A stretch of 64,000 nucleotides of DNA from Selaginella moellendorffii (lineage: Eukaryota > Streptophyta > Lycopodiopsida > Selaginellales > Selaginellaceae). The stretch is taken from positions 843,451-907,450 of the forward strand of contig NW_003314285.1 in NCBI RefSeq assembly GCF_000143415.4, read 5' to 3'. The notes under the pieces were generated by a model. It did not search any database. It saw only the letters and a list, made by a program, of their open reading frames with translations, and was not told the origin of the DNA. Position numbers and translations under genes: made by a program. Positions 1 through 12,190 of the stretch are shown in pieces (the first letter of the stretch is position 1; each line of letters starts with the position of its first letter).

Positions 1-392
1 TTCGGTCACGGATCACTGCTTCCAGATCGCTCTCCATAAATTCAAAGACCAGATGTAGATTTCTTTTGTGTGGATAAACGTCAATGAGCTCGATGATGTT
101 GGGATCGCGGAGCTCTTTCAAGAGTTTGATCTCCCTCAATGCGGTGACATGAACTCCTTCCTTGTATTTGCCGAGCCGGATTTTTTTTACGGCGACTGTG
201 CGATTTGTCTGCGACGAAAACAACAAGACCAACGTTACCAAGAATGATTTGAATCCGCGAGAAAGAGAAATAAGTGAAGAACCAATTTACCTGTGTATCC
301 AGAGCCTTAAACACAACTCCATAAGTTCCTTCTCCCAGAGAGATGCCTTTGACATATCGCTTGGCACCAATGCCGTTCTTCAATTCCAGCAT
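1..392 (-). CDS. CDKD: Cyclin-dependent kinase D (CDK-activating kinase), 5' part only
   Basis: Two 5' exons are visible, 291-392 and 1-208, with an 82-bp GT-AG intron; the gene runs off the left edge. The product starts with a short leader, then the AKRY opening typical of CDKD proteins, the glycine loop [11 protein letters not shown], the catalytic lysine in [10 protein letters not shown], and a helix-C segment with NFTALREIK-like sequence (here [15 protein letters not shown]) followed by [18 protein letters not shown] kinases phosphorylate the T-loop of other CDKs and the RNA polymerase II C-terminal domain, working with cyclin H and MAT1 in the nucleus. The ATG at 392 is chosen because it is the first ATG in frame; the family often begins closer to AKRY, so about nine extra residues are present here. 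The C-terminal two thirds cannot be judged. Confidence 0.9.
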
Positions 393-971
393 TTTGAGAC
401 CGTCCAGCGTCACGCACTGCAAGGCACTAGCTACTGCACCTGATCCCGAGTAAGAAATCCGTCACGACGAGCGCGAAATTTTACCTCTGCTCCCACAAAC
501 ATCCCTGGATTACGCGATCGCGCAGAGAGGCAGCTCAAGATTTTCCCAGCGATCGAGAAATCTCCCAAGAACAGCGCCAGCGCCTCGCTACGACCTCCTC
601 CCCATGGCCGTTCTTCCCAAACCCTACTGGCGAGAGCATATTCGCTTGGCCTAAAGCAATTTTGGCCGTTACAGGCATCCACGTGGCGTCCACGTCACTA
701 ACCTAGAAATTAAGCTAGTTCCAAAGGTATCGTGGCACACTTTAAAGCTCCATCCATGTGGACACTCTGGCAAACGTTGTACTGGACGAATTTTTTTCTT
801 TGGTCATTTTCATTTCTTTCGCCACACACTTGGGCAATCAAAAACTCTTGCAAACGAACCAACGATCAAAAGAAGAGAAAGAAAAAGAAGAGAAAGAATC
901 GATCAATTCCAATCGTGCTATGGTACAATGCTGCCGCCGCCGCGATGCCCCTGGTTCTTCTTGCGAGATTT
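393..971. other. Intergenic: CDKD promoter/5' leader and AG-peptide 3' flank
   Basis: No convincing gene. The stretch up to about 700 should hold the CDKD leader and promoter. The short open frames here lack ATG starts or family similarity. From about 840 to 900 an A-rich run (AAAAGAAGAGAAAGAAAAAG) lies downstream of the AG-peptide stop. Confidence 0.5.
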
Positions 972-1324
972 CTAGAAAAGATTGTAAGGGAAGGCGTCGA
1001 GCGGATGAATCAGGTATGTGAGGACGAGCGCCGCGAACATGAGCACGTACGCGATTCCTTGATCGATCGAGACCCCTGGAGACAATAGCCCGTTAGATTC
1101 GATCTACATTGCCCAGAACCGCAAAGATCTAGCAAGAAAGAGCGAGAAAGAGGGCCGGGGAGAGGAAATCTTGCAAAAACGCCTAGGTTTTCGCGATTTC
1201 GCGATTTCTTACCGTCGCTCTGTGGCGCTGGCGCCGGCGCTGGAGATTCTTGAGCTATGGCGACCGATCCGAGCAGTAGTACCATCGCCGTGGCCAAGGC
1301 GGCGAGAAACCTCGACGCCTCCAT
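972..1324 (-). CDS. Arabinogalactan peptide (AGP16/20/22 type), GPI-anchored
   Basis: Exons 1213-1324 and 972-1075, joined by a 137-bp GT-AG intron, encode 71 residues. The N terminus is a signal peptide (MEASRFLAALATAMVLLLGSVAIA). The mature peptide begins QESPAPAPAPQSDG: alternating Ala-Pro and Ser-Pro are substrates for prolyl hydroxylation and arabinogalactan addition. It then has the family signature SIDQGIAYVLM and a hydrophobic C-terminal stretch that acts as the GPI attachment signal. AG peptides sit on the outer face of the plasma membrane. The tail after the hydrophobic block (HPLDAFPYNLF) is longer than in many flowering-plant members. The splice joins QSD to GVSIDQG in the position expected for the family, so the assignment is firm despite the small size. 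Confidence 0.93.
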
Positions 1325-1492
1325 CGCTAGACCAAAAGAATGAACGTTCTCTAAATTATCCCTGGCCTTTAGTATGAATGACGGCTAAATGTACAAAGGT
1401 TAAAATTACCTCGCTGTTGTGGCCGTTGGATCCGGATCACACCCAAATGATTGCTGGCCGTTGGATGAAGAACAGTATTTTACAGGTTTTAT

Positions 1493-4400
1493 TTACAAAA
1501 GTTTTGACGATGTCACTAGCAGTTCTTGGAGCTTCTTCGCGTTTAGTGGCTTGCTGATGTAGCCATCCATCCCAGCAGCGATGCAGCGATCGCCATCTCC
1601 AAACATTGCGTGAGCGGTCATGGCGACGATGGGAGTGGAAGACATCCCTTTGTTCTTCTCCATCTCCCGGATCTTGGTGGTCGCTTGGAATCCATCGCAG
1701 ATTGGCATTTGCACCTAGAGAGGTAGAAGATTAGAAGCTCGCCCTTGAAAGATCACGAGCAAAAGTTCTTACGTCCATCAGGATGAGATCAAACGTTTCT
1801 TGCGATGCTTTCTCGATTGCCTCGGCTCCATTGCACGCGATCACGGCCGAGTGACCCCACTTTCGAAGCAGTGATACGGCCACCCTTTGGTTGACGATGT
1901 TGTCCTCGGCTACTAAGATCTTGAGACTTTTGTGTTCCTCCGGAGAAGCCTCTAGCTTAGCCTGGCCGAGAGAAGAACGATCGAACTTAAAAGGAGAGTG
2001 TAAGAAAATCGAGAAACGTACTTGTTGCGAGTGCTCTATCCTTAGAGCATCATTCTTGTGAATTCCAATAGCAGCTTGTAGTGTACGAATCAGCAAAGCA
2101 CGCTTGATCGGCTTTGATGTGTAGAGTTCCACGCCTAGATTCCGACACCTTCCACACGAGAAGAGTTTTTAGCTATTATTTCAGAAAATGAAAGTAAAAA
2201 ACACTTACCTCTCACCGTCCGTGTGGTCGATCGAAGTAAGCATGATAATGGAAGGAACTTCTGTTGAGTCGACAAGCCGCGGCAGCTCCGAGGAGCCACT
2301 TTTCTCGAAGGCCCGCCTATCGGTGTGGTGAGTTCCCGCTGGAAACTCCGGGTCGACTTCTTCGACTAGCATTTGGATTGTAGAAGAGCAGTTCCCAACG
2401 CTACCACCGCTTGACAAAAGCCTTTTGATCTCTTTGATCCGGCTTTTTCCTATCAGGCCCGGCCGCTCTTGCACGTAGTGAACTAGCTCTGCTGCTTTGC
2501 TTCCAGGCTGCCATAAATCCACCAGTAAGACTTGAAATGGTTTCGAGTGGGAAGCAAGTTGCAAGGCATGTTTTGCATCTTCAACGGTGAGACTTGTTTC
2601 GACGATCATTCCCCAAGCCTGGAGACATGTAAGCATCGTAAATACACTGCGCAAACAAAATTATCTAATTTACCTTGAGCATAGACACGAGGATTCCAAG
2701 GCTCGTGATGTGATCATCCACGACCAAAGCTTTGATACCTTTCAAGCCATCGATCTTTGGAGACAAAGGAAGATCGCAAGAGGGTGGAATGTCAAAAGCA
2801 GCTGTGAAGTAAAATATGCTTCCTTTTCCTTCACTTTCCACCCACATTTTTCCTGCCATTGCCGCAGCAAGTTTGGAAGAGATAACTAAACCAAGTCCAG
2901 TCCCACCGTATAGCCTGCAGATAAAAAAATAAAAAGAAATAAAACTGAAAATATCGGTTTTACTACGGCAAAAACCACCTTGTTGTGGACGAGTCCACTT
3001 GTGAAAAAGCTTGAAACAACAACGATTGCTTTGCCTTTGGAATGCCAACACCTATGGAGCAAGCAGTACATGAATGTAGAACTCGTACTCTTGAAACAAT
3101 AGAGGCTCACCAGTGTCTTTCACAGCGAAAATAAGTTCAACTCTATCACGATAGATGTTGTGCACTTGAGCTGAAACCACAACTTCGCCTTTTTCAGTGA
3201 ATTTGATACTATTACCTGTATAGAACGAGAAAAACACCATTTGTAAAATAAAGAAAATGAAAAAAAAATATTTACCTATCAAGTTCACAAATATTTGGAA
3301 CAACCTCCCAGGATCTCCAATAAGTTGATCTGGAACGTCCAGGCCGGCCCTCCAAGCAATCTCAAGGCCTTTCTTATGTGCTCGAGCGGCCAGCACAGAC
3401 ACCGCATGCTCGAGCTGATCGTACAAAGAGAATTGTATCTCCTCCATCTCCAGCTTTCCAGCTTCGATCTTGCTGAAGTCGAGAATATCAGTGATGATTC
3501 TCAACAAATGCTTTGCCGAAAATCTAACCTGTTAGAATCCCAAAAGGTTAGTAAGCAGCAAGCGAAAGGTATAAGAACATACGAGATCCAAATACTCCTG
3601 TTGCTCGAGAGACGTCCGTGTGTCTAAACAAAGCTCTGTGCAGTTGATGATACCGTTGAGAGGCGTTCGGATCTCATGAGACATGTTCGCCAGGAACTCG
3701 GACTTGGCCTTGTCCGCAGCAACGGCTGCATCTTTTGCCATTTGAAGCTCCACCTCAATTCGCTTGCGTTCGTCGATTTCCGAGGCAAGCTCGTCGTTTG
3801 CCCGTGCCAATGCTCTAGTTCTCTCGAACACCTGGAAACAGAAAGTCCATGTATCGAAAAGAGAGAGAGAGAGAGAGAGAGAAAGAAAAAAAAGAAAGAA
3901 GAGAAGTCAATGGTACCTTCTGTTCGAGTGTGGCATGGTGATTCGATATTTGGTCAGCCATGCTATTAAATATCACTTGTAGTTCATGGATCTCGTCACG
4001 AAACCAGACGCATCCAATGTTTACTCTCGCCCCCATGTCGCCTTCACCTAGAGCTGCCGCGACGCGTCCAAGCTCGATAATAGGAGAAGTAAATATCTTC
4101 AGCAATTGACAAACACGAATGTTAACAAGGATTCTAGAGGAGAAAAACAAAAAGATACCTTTGCAACGCATAGAGAAGCTATAATCCCAAGTATTAGCGT
4201 TATGACGATCATAATGCTTATCACAATCTTTATATTGTCAACGGGAGCGTAAGCTTCTCGCGTGTCTACTTTCGCAAGTAGCACTGTAAAACAAAACAGA
4301 GTATAAAAAAGAGGTGGTGGAACAAAGAAAAACAAACTTATACACTGACCCCAATTTGAGTATCCCATTGGAGTATAGGCACATATCACCTTCACTCCTC

Positions 4401-5555
4401 TGTAGTCACGTTGGTGGAGCACTCCGGATCGCTTTTGCATCGCAGCGTCTAACGCTGTTTTCCAAGGCAAGCTTGTGACTTGCGGATTCATGCGTGGAGG
4501 CATCACCAAATGAAAAGTTTTGTTGTTCATTGGAACCCCGACGAGCAGTTCTCCAGACTTTTGCAGCCCGATCCTTTCATAAATGAGATCCGCAAGAGTT
4601 GTCGCATTGATCCTTGCAATCAGCATGCCAATCCGAGTGTCATTCTACACAAAGCCAAGCTGCAATCAAATGACAAATCACATTAAAAAACAAACTAGAG
4701 CACTCAAGAAACATGGAGCTCAAAAAGAAAAGTAAATGTGAGAGACGGGGTGAGAGACAAGTTCATAAAAGAAAACCACAGACAGGCGAGAAATCTAGGA
4801 AAAAGACGAAAGCTTACCATGTAAATCCCTTTGGAAATATTATAGCTCCAGGTGTTGCCTTCAAGTATGGGGAGCTCGATGTGCACCGGACTTTTCATCT
4901 CGGGATTCTTAAACTGTAGTTTCTCCTCAAAAGTATCTTCAGTGGCAATCCGCAACTTTCCACTCGAATCGAAGATGGCAGCACTCTTAAATTCGGAAAT
5001 CGCCGAGATAGCCGACCGAAGATCATACTCCGCAGTGGCTTTGGAAACCTCTGACCGGTTTGCCAAATAATTGATAATCTGTATCCTCGAAGAAATCAAG
5101 ACCATCTTGTCAATTTCACCGATGAAGTAGTCATCAACTTCCCCCCTTCTCAGAATCGATACGGCCACAAGACGCCTTTCAATCTCTTTCGAGAGCTGCT
5201 CTCGAGTCTTGAGCCATAAAACAGCAGCTAAAACTCCAGACGACAAAACAACCTGCGAAAAAACACCAAAGACTTTAGTCCGGAAGAGGAAAGAAAAAAC
5301 GAACTCCTCTCAACAAGAGAAGCAACAGTGAAGTGATTGAAAGCTACTTACCAGAGTTCCAATGAAGACAGTGAGCTTAATCCAAATCGAAGACTTGAGA
5401 CTCCTCCGTGGATAAGGATTCCGACCCGAACTCCTGGGATTGATTGAGTCGAGCTCCATCTCAGTAGCAACCGCCGACATGAATCTCTTCCCTTTAGATC
5501 CCGTCCATAGGAACTTTCGGAAATTCCTCCTCAGCGTTAACAAGCAGAAAGCCAT
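1493..5555 (-). CDS. Hybrid sensor histidine kinase with periplasmic-type sensor region, HAMP and two receiver domains
   Basis: Fourteen exons: 5352-5555, 4818-5252, 4350-4644, 4159-4283, 3917-4096, 3583-3831, 3276-3528, 3111-3215, 2979-3051, 2674-2914, 2209-2618, 2022-2148, 1773-1961 and 1493-1714; 1,035 residues. Order: short cytosolic leader, membrane helix ([20 protein letters not shown]), extracellular region of about 250 residues that looks like a dCACHE sensor, second helix ([19 protein letters not shown]), HAMP, coiled coil, HisKA with SHEIRTPLN, an ATPase domain (N box NLIGNSIKF, DTGVGIP, GGTGLGL), then two receivers. Receiver 1 keeps the acidic pair (VVDD), LLVD, and SKP but has an insertion of about 70 residues; receiver 2 has AEDN, LILMD, MTAHA and SKP. 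There is no CHASE, ethylene-binding or phytochrome domain, so this is not a cytokinin, ethylene or light receptor. The ligand is unknown. ATGs at 5480 and 5459 are alternative starts. Confidence 0.88.
3861..3881. repeat. (GA)n microsatellite in a histidine-kinase intron
   Basis: A pure GAGAGA run sits inside the intron between the exons at 3583-3831 and 3917-4096. On the coding strand it reads CT-rich and forms part of the intron's pyrimidine tract. Confidence 0.8.
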
Positions 5556-6177
5556 TTTTGCCCTGCCAGAGTATCTCTCAGCATCCGGCAAGCACCATAG
5601 GAGCTGCTCGTTAAAGAGCTCGAAACCTCGTTCTTCTCCATCACAAGGCCGGAAGATCGATGAAAAAAAAACTCCGGAAAACTCCCACTTGCCAATTATC
5701 AAAGTATTAGATTGAACTCTTCCCAGCTACATGCCGCTGCGAGCTCCACAGTTTGATAGCCGAGGAACTGTGCCACCGACAACGACACCCTCGTTAGTTT
5801 CTCGCTTAGACCATTCTTTTGGTGAGAACGAAAGGAAAAAAACGATTAAAATGATATTTCTTTAGCATAGCGTGCTCCAATTATTGGAACTATGAACTTA
5901 CCCGGTAATAATCGATCGATCAGAGTGTGATCGTCGCAAGACAGCTATAGCGAGAGTGTAACTTTTCACAAGATCAAAGAGATCAAAGAGCCCTAGAAAA
6001 CAAATGTTAAACCAGGATGGGCTACCAGAGATGGGTGCTCTCTAGCTAGAACTGGAAACTAAAGCCCTAACCACGTGGCAAATTCTAATTTCGCGCCAAA
6101 AGTCAAAATTATCCTTGTCGCTGTCCAATGGGTGTTAGTCTAACACAGATTTTCTTAGGGGGTTTTTAGGGTTCTTG
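5556..6177. promoter_or_regulatory. Divergent intergenic region between the histidine kinase and anthranilate synthase
   Basis: About 620 bp separate the two outward-facing starts, so both promoters must lie here or in the leaders. No clear TATA box or operator can be assigned by eye. There is no open frame worth annotating. Confidence 0.5.
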
Positions 6178-8467
6178 ATGGCCGCGTGTGGCGCATTCGA
6201 GTTCCAGGCCATCGTGGATCTCCCAAGGCGCCGGATTCACAGGTGAGAAGCCGATTCCCAATGTAGATCGATCTCTGCGGCTAAAATGCGCGCCCAGGCA
6301 GCGCCAGCTGACCAAGTGGCGATCCGGGAGCGCGGTTCGGGCTTCTTCCCAAGGTATGATCGCAATCTCAATCTCTCAATCTTGAATCGGGCTCTTCAGC
6401 GCAAGCGCAGTTCCATGAGGCATGCAAAAGGGGGAACCTGGTACCTCTGTTCCAGCGGATATTTTCGGATCACCTGACTCCTGTGCTAGCTTATCGATGC
6501 CTGGTCAAGGAAGATGACAGGGAAGCGCCTAGCTTCTTGTTTGAATCCGTGGAGCATACAAACGGTGTCAGCAACGTCGTAAGTTTGGATTCATTCTGGT
6601 GTCGTGTATCGGTTCTAAAGCCTGGATTTTTTTTTTCCCAGGGTCGCTACAGCATGGTAGGGGCGCAGCCTGCCATGGAAATTGTAGCTAAGGAAAATAT
6701 GCTGACTATCATCAGCCACGAGGATGGATACGAAAACGAAAGGATAGTCGACGATCCAATGAAAGAACCGGAAGAGATCACCTCAGACTGGAGCCCAGTG
6801 CCAGTCGATGGTCTTCCAAATGTTTTCTGTGGTAAAGTTGCTAGCTATGTTTTGTGGAAGTCGGATTGACAGCGTTTTTCCAGGTGGCTGGGTCGGTTAT
6901 TTCTCGTATGACACGGTGAGGTATTCCGAGAAGAAGAAGATTCCGTTTGCTAGTGCACCCTTGGACGACAGGGGATTACCTGATATGCACTTGGGCCTCT
7001 ACAAAGACGTCATCGTATTCGATCATGTTACAAAGGTGAGCTTTGTTGCAATCTTCCACTTTAATTGCTTTTCTTTTCAGATTGCGTATGCAGTTCACTG
7101 GGTCGACATCCGGAGATACGAGGATCCGAATACAGCTTTTCAGGACGGAAAGAAGCGATTGCAAGAACTTATCGATCGTGTTCAGAACACTGAAGTGTAA
7201 ATATCCATCGTGTTAAGTGGTTGATGATCTCATCTTGATGTGTTAAAGGTTCTGATGCTCCTTTTCTAGGCCGAGGCTTTCCCACGGAAATGTGAACCTG
7301 TCGGTTGGGCATTATGGGAATCGTGTCAACAAGTCGAATATGTCACTTGATCAGTTCAAGGGGGCCGTCTTAGCTGCTAAGGAGCACATACTTGCCGGTG
7401 ACATATTCCAGATAGTATTGAGCCAGAGATTTGAGAGGAGAACCGCCGCGGATCCTTTTGAGGTTTATCGAGCGTTGCGAATTGTCAATCCAAGCCCCTA
7501 CATGATTTATTTGCAGGTTCGTGTCCAACTTTACGCCAATTCAACGTGTTAACGTTCCGTGCAGGCAAGAGGCTCAATCCTGGTCGCATCAAGTCCCGAA
7601 ATTCTCACACGCATCAAGCATGTAAGTCGTGGACGCTTTTTTCTGGTGGTTTGTTCTTATTTGAGGACTTTGCAGGGCAAGGTCATCAACCGACCTCTTG
7701 CGGGAACTCGAAGGAGAGGAGTTTCGGACGAGGAGGATAAGAAACTGGAGGAAAGCTTGCTAAAGGATGAGAAGGAATGTGCCGAGCATGTGATGCTGGT
7801 CGACCTTGGACGAAACGATGTCGGCAAGGTTCATATACTTTGCGTTGTTTTGTTTTCCTCCTGTTTTGATTTTAAAGTGCGCAGGTTTCCAAGGCAGGAT
7901 CCGTGCAGGTTGAAAAGTTTATGGAAGTCGAGCGCTACTCACATGTGATGCACATCAGCTCTACGGTATTGTCTCATCCTCGCTCTTTTTATATTTTCCA
8001 CTTTCTGAATGCTCAGGTGACCGGAGAGTTACAAGAGGGACTCTCATCGTGGGACGCTCTTCGCGCAGCGCTACCGGTTGGAACAGTTAGCGGTGCTCCG
8101 AAGGTACTGATACTGGCAAACTGTGCTCTAACGTGCACTTTGTTTTCACCATCAGGTGAGAGCCATGCAACTGATAGACGAGCTGGAACTTACTCGACGC
8201 GGGCCGTATAGTGGTGGCATCGGCTCAATATCTTTCAATGGAGACATGGACGTAGCACTTGCTCTTCGCACGATGGTGTTTCCCACAAGGTCCCAGGACA
8301 AGAACGGTTCTTGGTTAGCTCATCTTCAAGCGGGGGCCGGCGTTGTCGCTGATAGCATTCCGGACGAGGAGTACAACGAGACGGTAAACAAAGCAGCGGG
8401 TTTGGGACGAGCAATCGACCTTGCGGAGACAGCGTTTCCGGCCGAGAAGCTCATGGAGGTCTCATAA
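6178..8467 (+). CDS. ASA1: Anthranilate synthase alpha subunit, plastid (TrpE family)
   Basis: Twelve exons: 6178-6242, 6298-6353, 6400-6578, 6642-6831, 6884-7035, 7081-7196, 7270-7516, 7565-7621, 7676-7828, 7885-7965, 8017-8103 and 8156-8467; 564 residues. Introns are about 45-75 bp. The enzyme converts chorismate to anthranilate in the first committed step of tryptophan synthesis, with a glutamine amidotransferase beta subunit. Residues 1 to about 45 (rich in Arg, Ala, Ser) look like a chloroplast transit peptide. The mature part shows the regulatory FLFESVE region and GRYSMVG, and the chorismate-binding core with [43 protein letters not shown] and a C-terminal [10 protein letters not shown]. 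The FESVE segment matches the position of the LLES tryptophan-feedback motif, so feedback control is expected. Small introns 1 and 2 were placed by keeping the transit-peptide frame open. Confidence 0.95.
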
Positions 8468-9973
8468 AAGCTATGTTCTCTCTCTCCTTTTTCTAACTTC
8501 CAGTGCGATAATAGGACAATGTCCTGGAGAAAAAATCAAACTTGGGGGTAAGCTTTTCCTTCGTCGTTTGTTCCTTTCACTTTTGGACTTTGTAGAGTGA
8601 AAGTCGAAAGCCATCGGATTACTTTTGGAAGGTTCCTTCTTAAAACGCATCAAGCAACCGGCGCCGGAGAGAAACAAGCAAAAAAAAAACGCGAGAATCT
8701 CTTGTTTGAGGTGGACTGCACTAAGAACAATCGCGTGATCATTGATCCGGACTTGTGGGATTTTAAAAAGGCGTGGCCTTCATTGGAAATGCTTTTCTAT
8801 GTTTCGTGCGTGGATCGATATCGTTGTGTTGTACCAGTCGGGTTCACACTAGCCCAGTGCACACGGGGATATTCTCGGATAACAGCTTTAAATCTGTAGG
8901 ATATTCTCCTCCAGACCTCACAGAGATTCGTTACCAGTTATTCTTCCCGGATTTGATGAGAAAAATATTTGTTGTTTGTCATGATTTGGGGCGCTCGTAC
9001 GGCAAGGCCGTTTCGACACCGAAACATCCGTGGGGCTGTCTGACACGTGTCACCATCCTGGCGGTTTACAGGCCTGGAATGCCCAGCGCCTTGGTATTAT
9101 GCCGCGCACGCGTTCGGGCGCGCAGACTCCCGTTAAGTGGTCGACACGTGGCAGGTCCCATGCCGTTGGATCTGCCAGATTTTAAATATCTCCGTCAGCT
9201 GACCTTGCCACCGTACGTGGCACTGTTAAGACCGTTCGATCCTGACACGTGGACAGGCTTGTGTCTGATGATGCTCAAGGCTATGGCTTGCGCGAGCGGA
9301 TTGTCCCTCCCATCCCTCGTTCTTGCGGGATTGGAGCTAGGGTTATTGTCTCGCCGCTAGGGCCTGCTAAGGGCGACAACGATCTCCAGCGCGGCCGGCG
9401 CGCCACAGCTGGCTCGATTCTTCGCGTCTTGTTCTCTCCGGCGGCTGGCTTGTGAGCTCGAAGCTCCTCTTCGTGATTCCAGGGCCGTGATACGGTAGGT
9501 CTGTGGAAATCTCATGGATGGAGAGGGCTTAGAGTACAGTGGGCTGCTGGAATGGAATTCCAGTCGAGTGTGAATGATCTCGCGGCCCAGGAGGATGAGT
9601 GGGAATGCTTGCCGGTTTAAAGCCGCATTATGGTGAGCTCCATAGATAGATGATAGATCTCGTCCGGCAAGGTGAGCGGGATTTCGTGGTACATCCACAC
9701 AGCTGGTCGCTATTTAAGAAATTTGGCCTGGGCTCCTCCTGGATTGCCACTGCTGCCATCAATTCCGCTTTTGAGAGTCAAGCGATTTCTCCAAGTCCAG
9801 GTTAGCGGCTTCATTTATTTCTTCCCTTCCAGTTTTTTGTTTCTTCCTCTTCCTCGTTTTTCTTTTTTCTTTTTACTGAAGCTAACGAACAGTGGTCGCT
9901 GACGATGCTCCAGGCACCCAAGGGTGATGCACACATATTTTGTACCATTCGGCTGACTTGAAGTGGCGATGAG
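8468..9973. other. Long intergenic region and probable TIFY8-like leader
   Basis: Nothing is convincing as a protein. The longest open frame (8773-9360, +) has no recognisable domain and runs into promoter-like sequence. The part from about 9,400 is likely promoter, leader and possibly a leader intron of the downstream TIFY gene, since pyrimidine-rich tracts followed by AG occur near 9,880. Confidence 0.4.
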
Positions 9974-11701
9974 ATGAGTTTAGTGGTTATGGAGGAGCAA
10001 AGTCAACCTGTCTTTCGGGATTTTTTGGGCTCGTCCGCGGCCCCCAATCCAGAGACAAAGCAGCCGGAGCTGTCGGCGACGGACTCGGTCAGGGTTTCGC
10101 AAAACAGTGGCTTCATGGAGCAAGAGGATGGAGAGGCGTCTGTAAGAGGGGGATCCACATTCTCGGCGCCATGTCCATCGTCGGCCCCAGGTCCCAGCTT
10201 CCCGGCCTCATCCGACCCAGGAACGGGTAAAGTTTTTTTCCGTCACGGCTATGGAGCTATGAAGCTGACAGTCTCTTGTCTTTTCACAGAGCTCTGGCGC
10301 CATGGCAAAGCTCCTGCTGGGATGCCATTTAGTCATGCCATCAAGGCTGCTAATTGCGTGAATGATGACGTTACGAGGAAACGGGAGGAGCTTGCAAACA
10401 GGGCTGCTTTCAGGGAGAATGATATGATGGAGGGCTCGCGTCCTAGCAAGGTATGGTTGCTCCACTCTCGCTTACAGAAATTTCTCATCCTCGCATTTCT
10501 TTTCTTGTTTCAAGGCTTCCCGGTTTAAGCAAAGAGAAAACGAGGCCCTTCCAAGTACAGGTGATTTCGGCCTCACGATGCAGCCTCCTCGAACCTCGCA
10601 AGCTGGAGGTAACTTGTGGCTCCAAACCTCGGTTTTTAATCCGTCCACGGGTACGTCGAAGCGGATAGAATCTTCCAGGCCGACTTCGGGCGTGCCTATG
10701 CTAGCTCGTCCTATGCAAGCCACCTCGGGTGCTACCGCAGGTGCTACTGCTGGCGGGGTGTTTTCGCGCAACCCTGCGAGTAGCATTCTGCCTCCTCCAG
10801 CGGACGAGGGATCTAGAACAGGTTTGCAAGGTGGCGGCATCGCGGCACTCATCAACAGCGCTAATGCCAAGCTGCCGTCGGCAAGACCGCTCGCTGAGCC
10901 TCCGGCGCTTGAGCGCACTGCTAGTCTGGACAGACCGAAGCCTCCTCTGCAAAATGGAGGCTCAGATTCTTTACTGCCCTCGTAAGCTAACTCTACATCT
11001 TCGAGTCACTGCGAAACAAAGCTAATGTTTTTCCTTGCCGCAGACACAAGACTTCGACAACGTCAGCTACTCGGCAGCTGACAATATTCTACGGGGGACA
11101 TGCTCATGTGTTTGACGATGTATCTCCGGAAAAGGTGAGAAGAAACTCCCAAGTCAAAATTTATTTATTTTTATTTTTCCTTTCTCATGCTTTGGCTTTG
11201 ATCGTGGCATTCCAGGCAGACGCGATCATGCAAATGGCTGGCTCCAACGGGAGATCGTGGTCCACGACGTATGCTCATCGATCCTCGCGGTCCGAGGGCT
11301 CTCTGGCCGACCTCCGACGAGAGAAAGCCGCGATTGGCGCGACCTCACTGACGGTTCCATCGGAGAACCAAAACGCTCCTTCGAATCTCCAGCGCAAGCA
11401 CAGGATTCCCCCCGACCACCACACTGTCAAAGTCGGGATTCCTGGAGACGTGCCAGTTCCTTCAGGTACTTCCAAAGAGCTCCAAAGTTGTTCTAAAGCT
11501 TTCTTTTCCTTAACTTCGCAGGCATTCCAATTGGAGATGGAAATCGATTCGCAATGGCCAACGGCCGAGCCCCTGCTGGACTTCACGGCTCCTTCTACAA
11601 CATGAAAGAGGTAAAAAAAACCTCTTTTTTGGTGGATTTATGCTGAAAGATTGGATTTCTTTGCATTGCAGGCCGCTAGCAATGGCCAGCACTGGCTTTA
11701 G
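9974..11701 (+). CDS. TIFY domain protein, TIFY8-like
   Basis: Seven exons: 9974-10226, 10290-10450, 10515-10981, 11044-11134, 11216-11465, 11522-11610 and 11672-11701; 446 residues. Near the N terminus it has VFRDFLG, matching the conserved FxDFLG-type motif of TIFY8. A long low-complexity Ser/Pro/Ala region follows. The TIFY domain is TRQLTIFYGGHAHVFDDVSP then EKADAIMQMAGSNG, where the TIFYGG core mediates dimerisation and NINJA-type corepressor contact in the family. I see neither a Jas motif (so no JAZ-type COI1 binding) nor a PPD or GATA zinc-finger domain, which favours the TIFY8 branch of nuclear transcriptional regulators. The last exon is only 30 nt. The ATG at 9974 is the first in this frame; a second ATG five codons later is possible. 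Confidence 0.85.
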
Positions 11702-11836
11702 ACAGGTTTGGCACTAGGTAGTGTAAATTATGACAACATCGAGCTTTTACAATTTTCTCGCCTTCCATTGGCCACGTGGCACTCTGACGTGGAGCTGGTG
11801 TGTGCTAGGGCTTTCGCAATTTCTAGGGTTTGTGCG

Positions 11837-12190
11837 ATGGCTGAGGCGCGCTCGGTAATGCGGGCGCTGCTGCGCGCCCGGAAGGTCGCATTCAAGGACG
11901 ACAAGCCGATGATCGACGCGGCCGCGAAGCACGTACGATCGATCTTCGAGGAGCGGCGGCGGGTGAGCGATCCGGTGGAGCTTGAGAAGAATCTCCAGGA
12001 GGGGCGGGAGGCGGCGCAATACCTGGTGGAGAATGTAATCCAAGCCAAGAGGAATTCGCAAGGCCACTACGGTAAGCAGATTTTCTAGTCCCTCTTGTGA
12101 TTATTGAACCATAGCATGGTATGGTTTTCTCTAGCAATGGGCTTAAAGAAGGAACACATGGGAATGGAATTTGAGGGAGCGTCTCGATGA
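11837..12190 (+). CDS. LYR-motif (LYRM) protein, probably a mitochondrial complex III assembly factor
   Basis: Exons 11837-12071 and 12135-12190 encode 96 residues. The N terminus MAEARSVMRALLRARKVAF resembles the LYR helix of the LYRM7/MZM1 group, which chaperones the Rieske iron-sulfur protein in the mitochondrial matrix and contacts ACP through its LYR helix. Further family-like features are an early acidic patch, FEERRRVSDP, LEEGREAAQYL-type helices (here LQEGREAAQYLVENVIQAK) and a short C-terminal tail. It starts only 135 bp after the TIFY stop on the same strand. The family call is good; the exact client protein is inference. Confidence 0.8.

Noticed and set aside
431-682. 83-codon minus-strand frame upstream of CDKD
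   Set aside because: Lies in the CDKD leader/promoter region; no plausible domain.
8773-9360. 195-codon plus-strand frame between anthranilate synthase and TIFY8-like
   Set aside because: No recognisable domain or targeting signal; composition resembles intergenic and promoter sequence.
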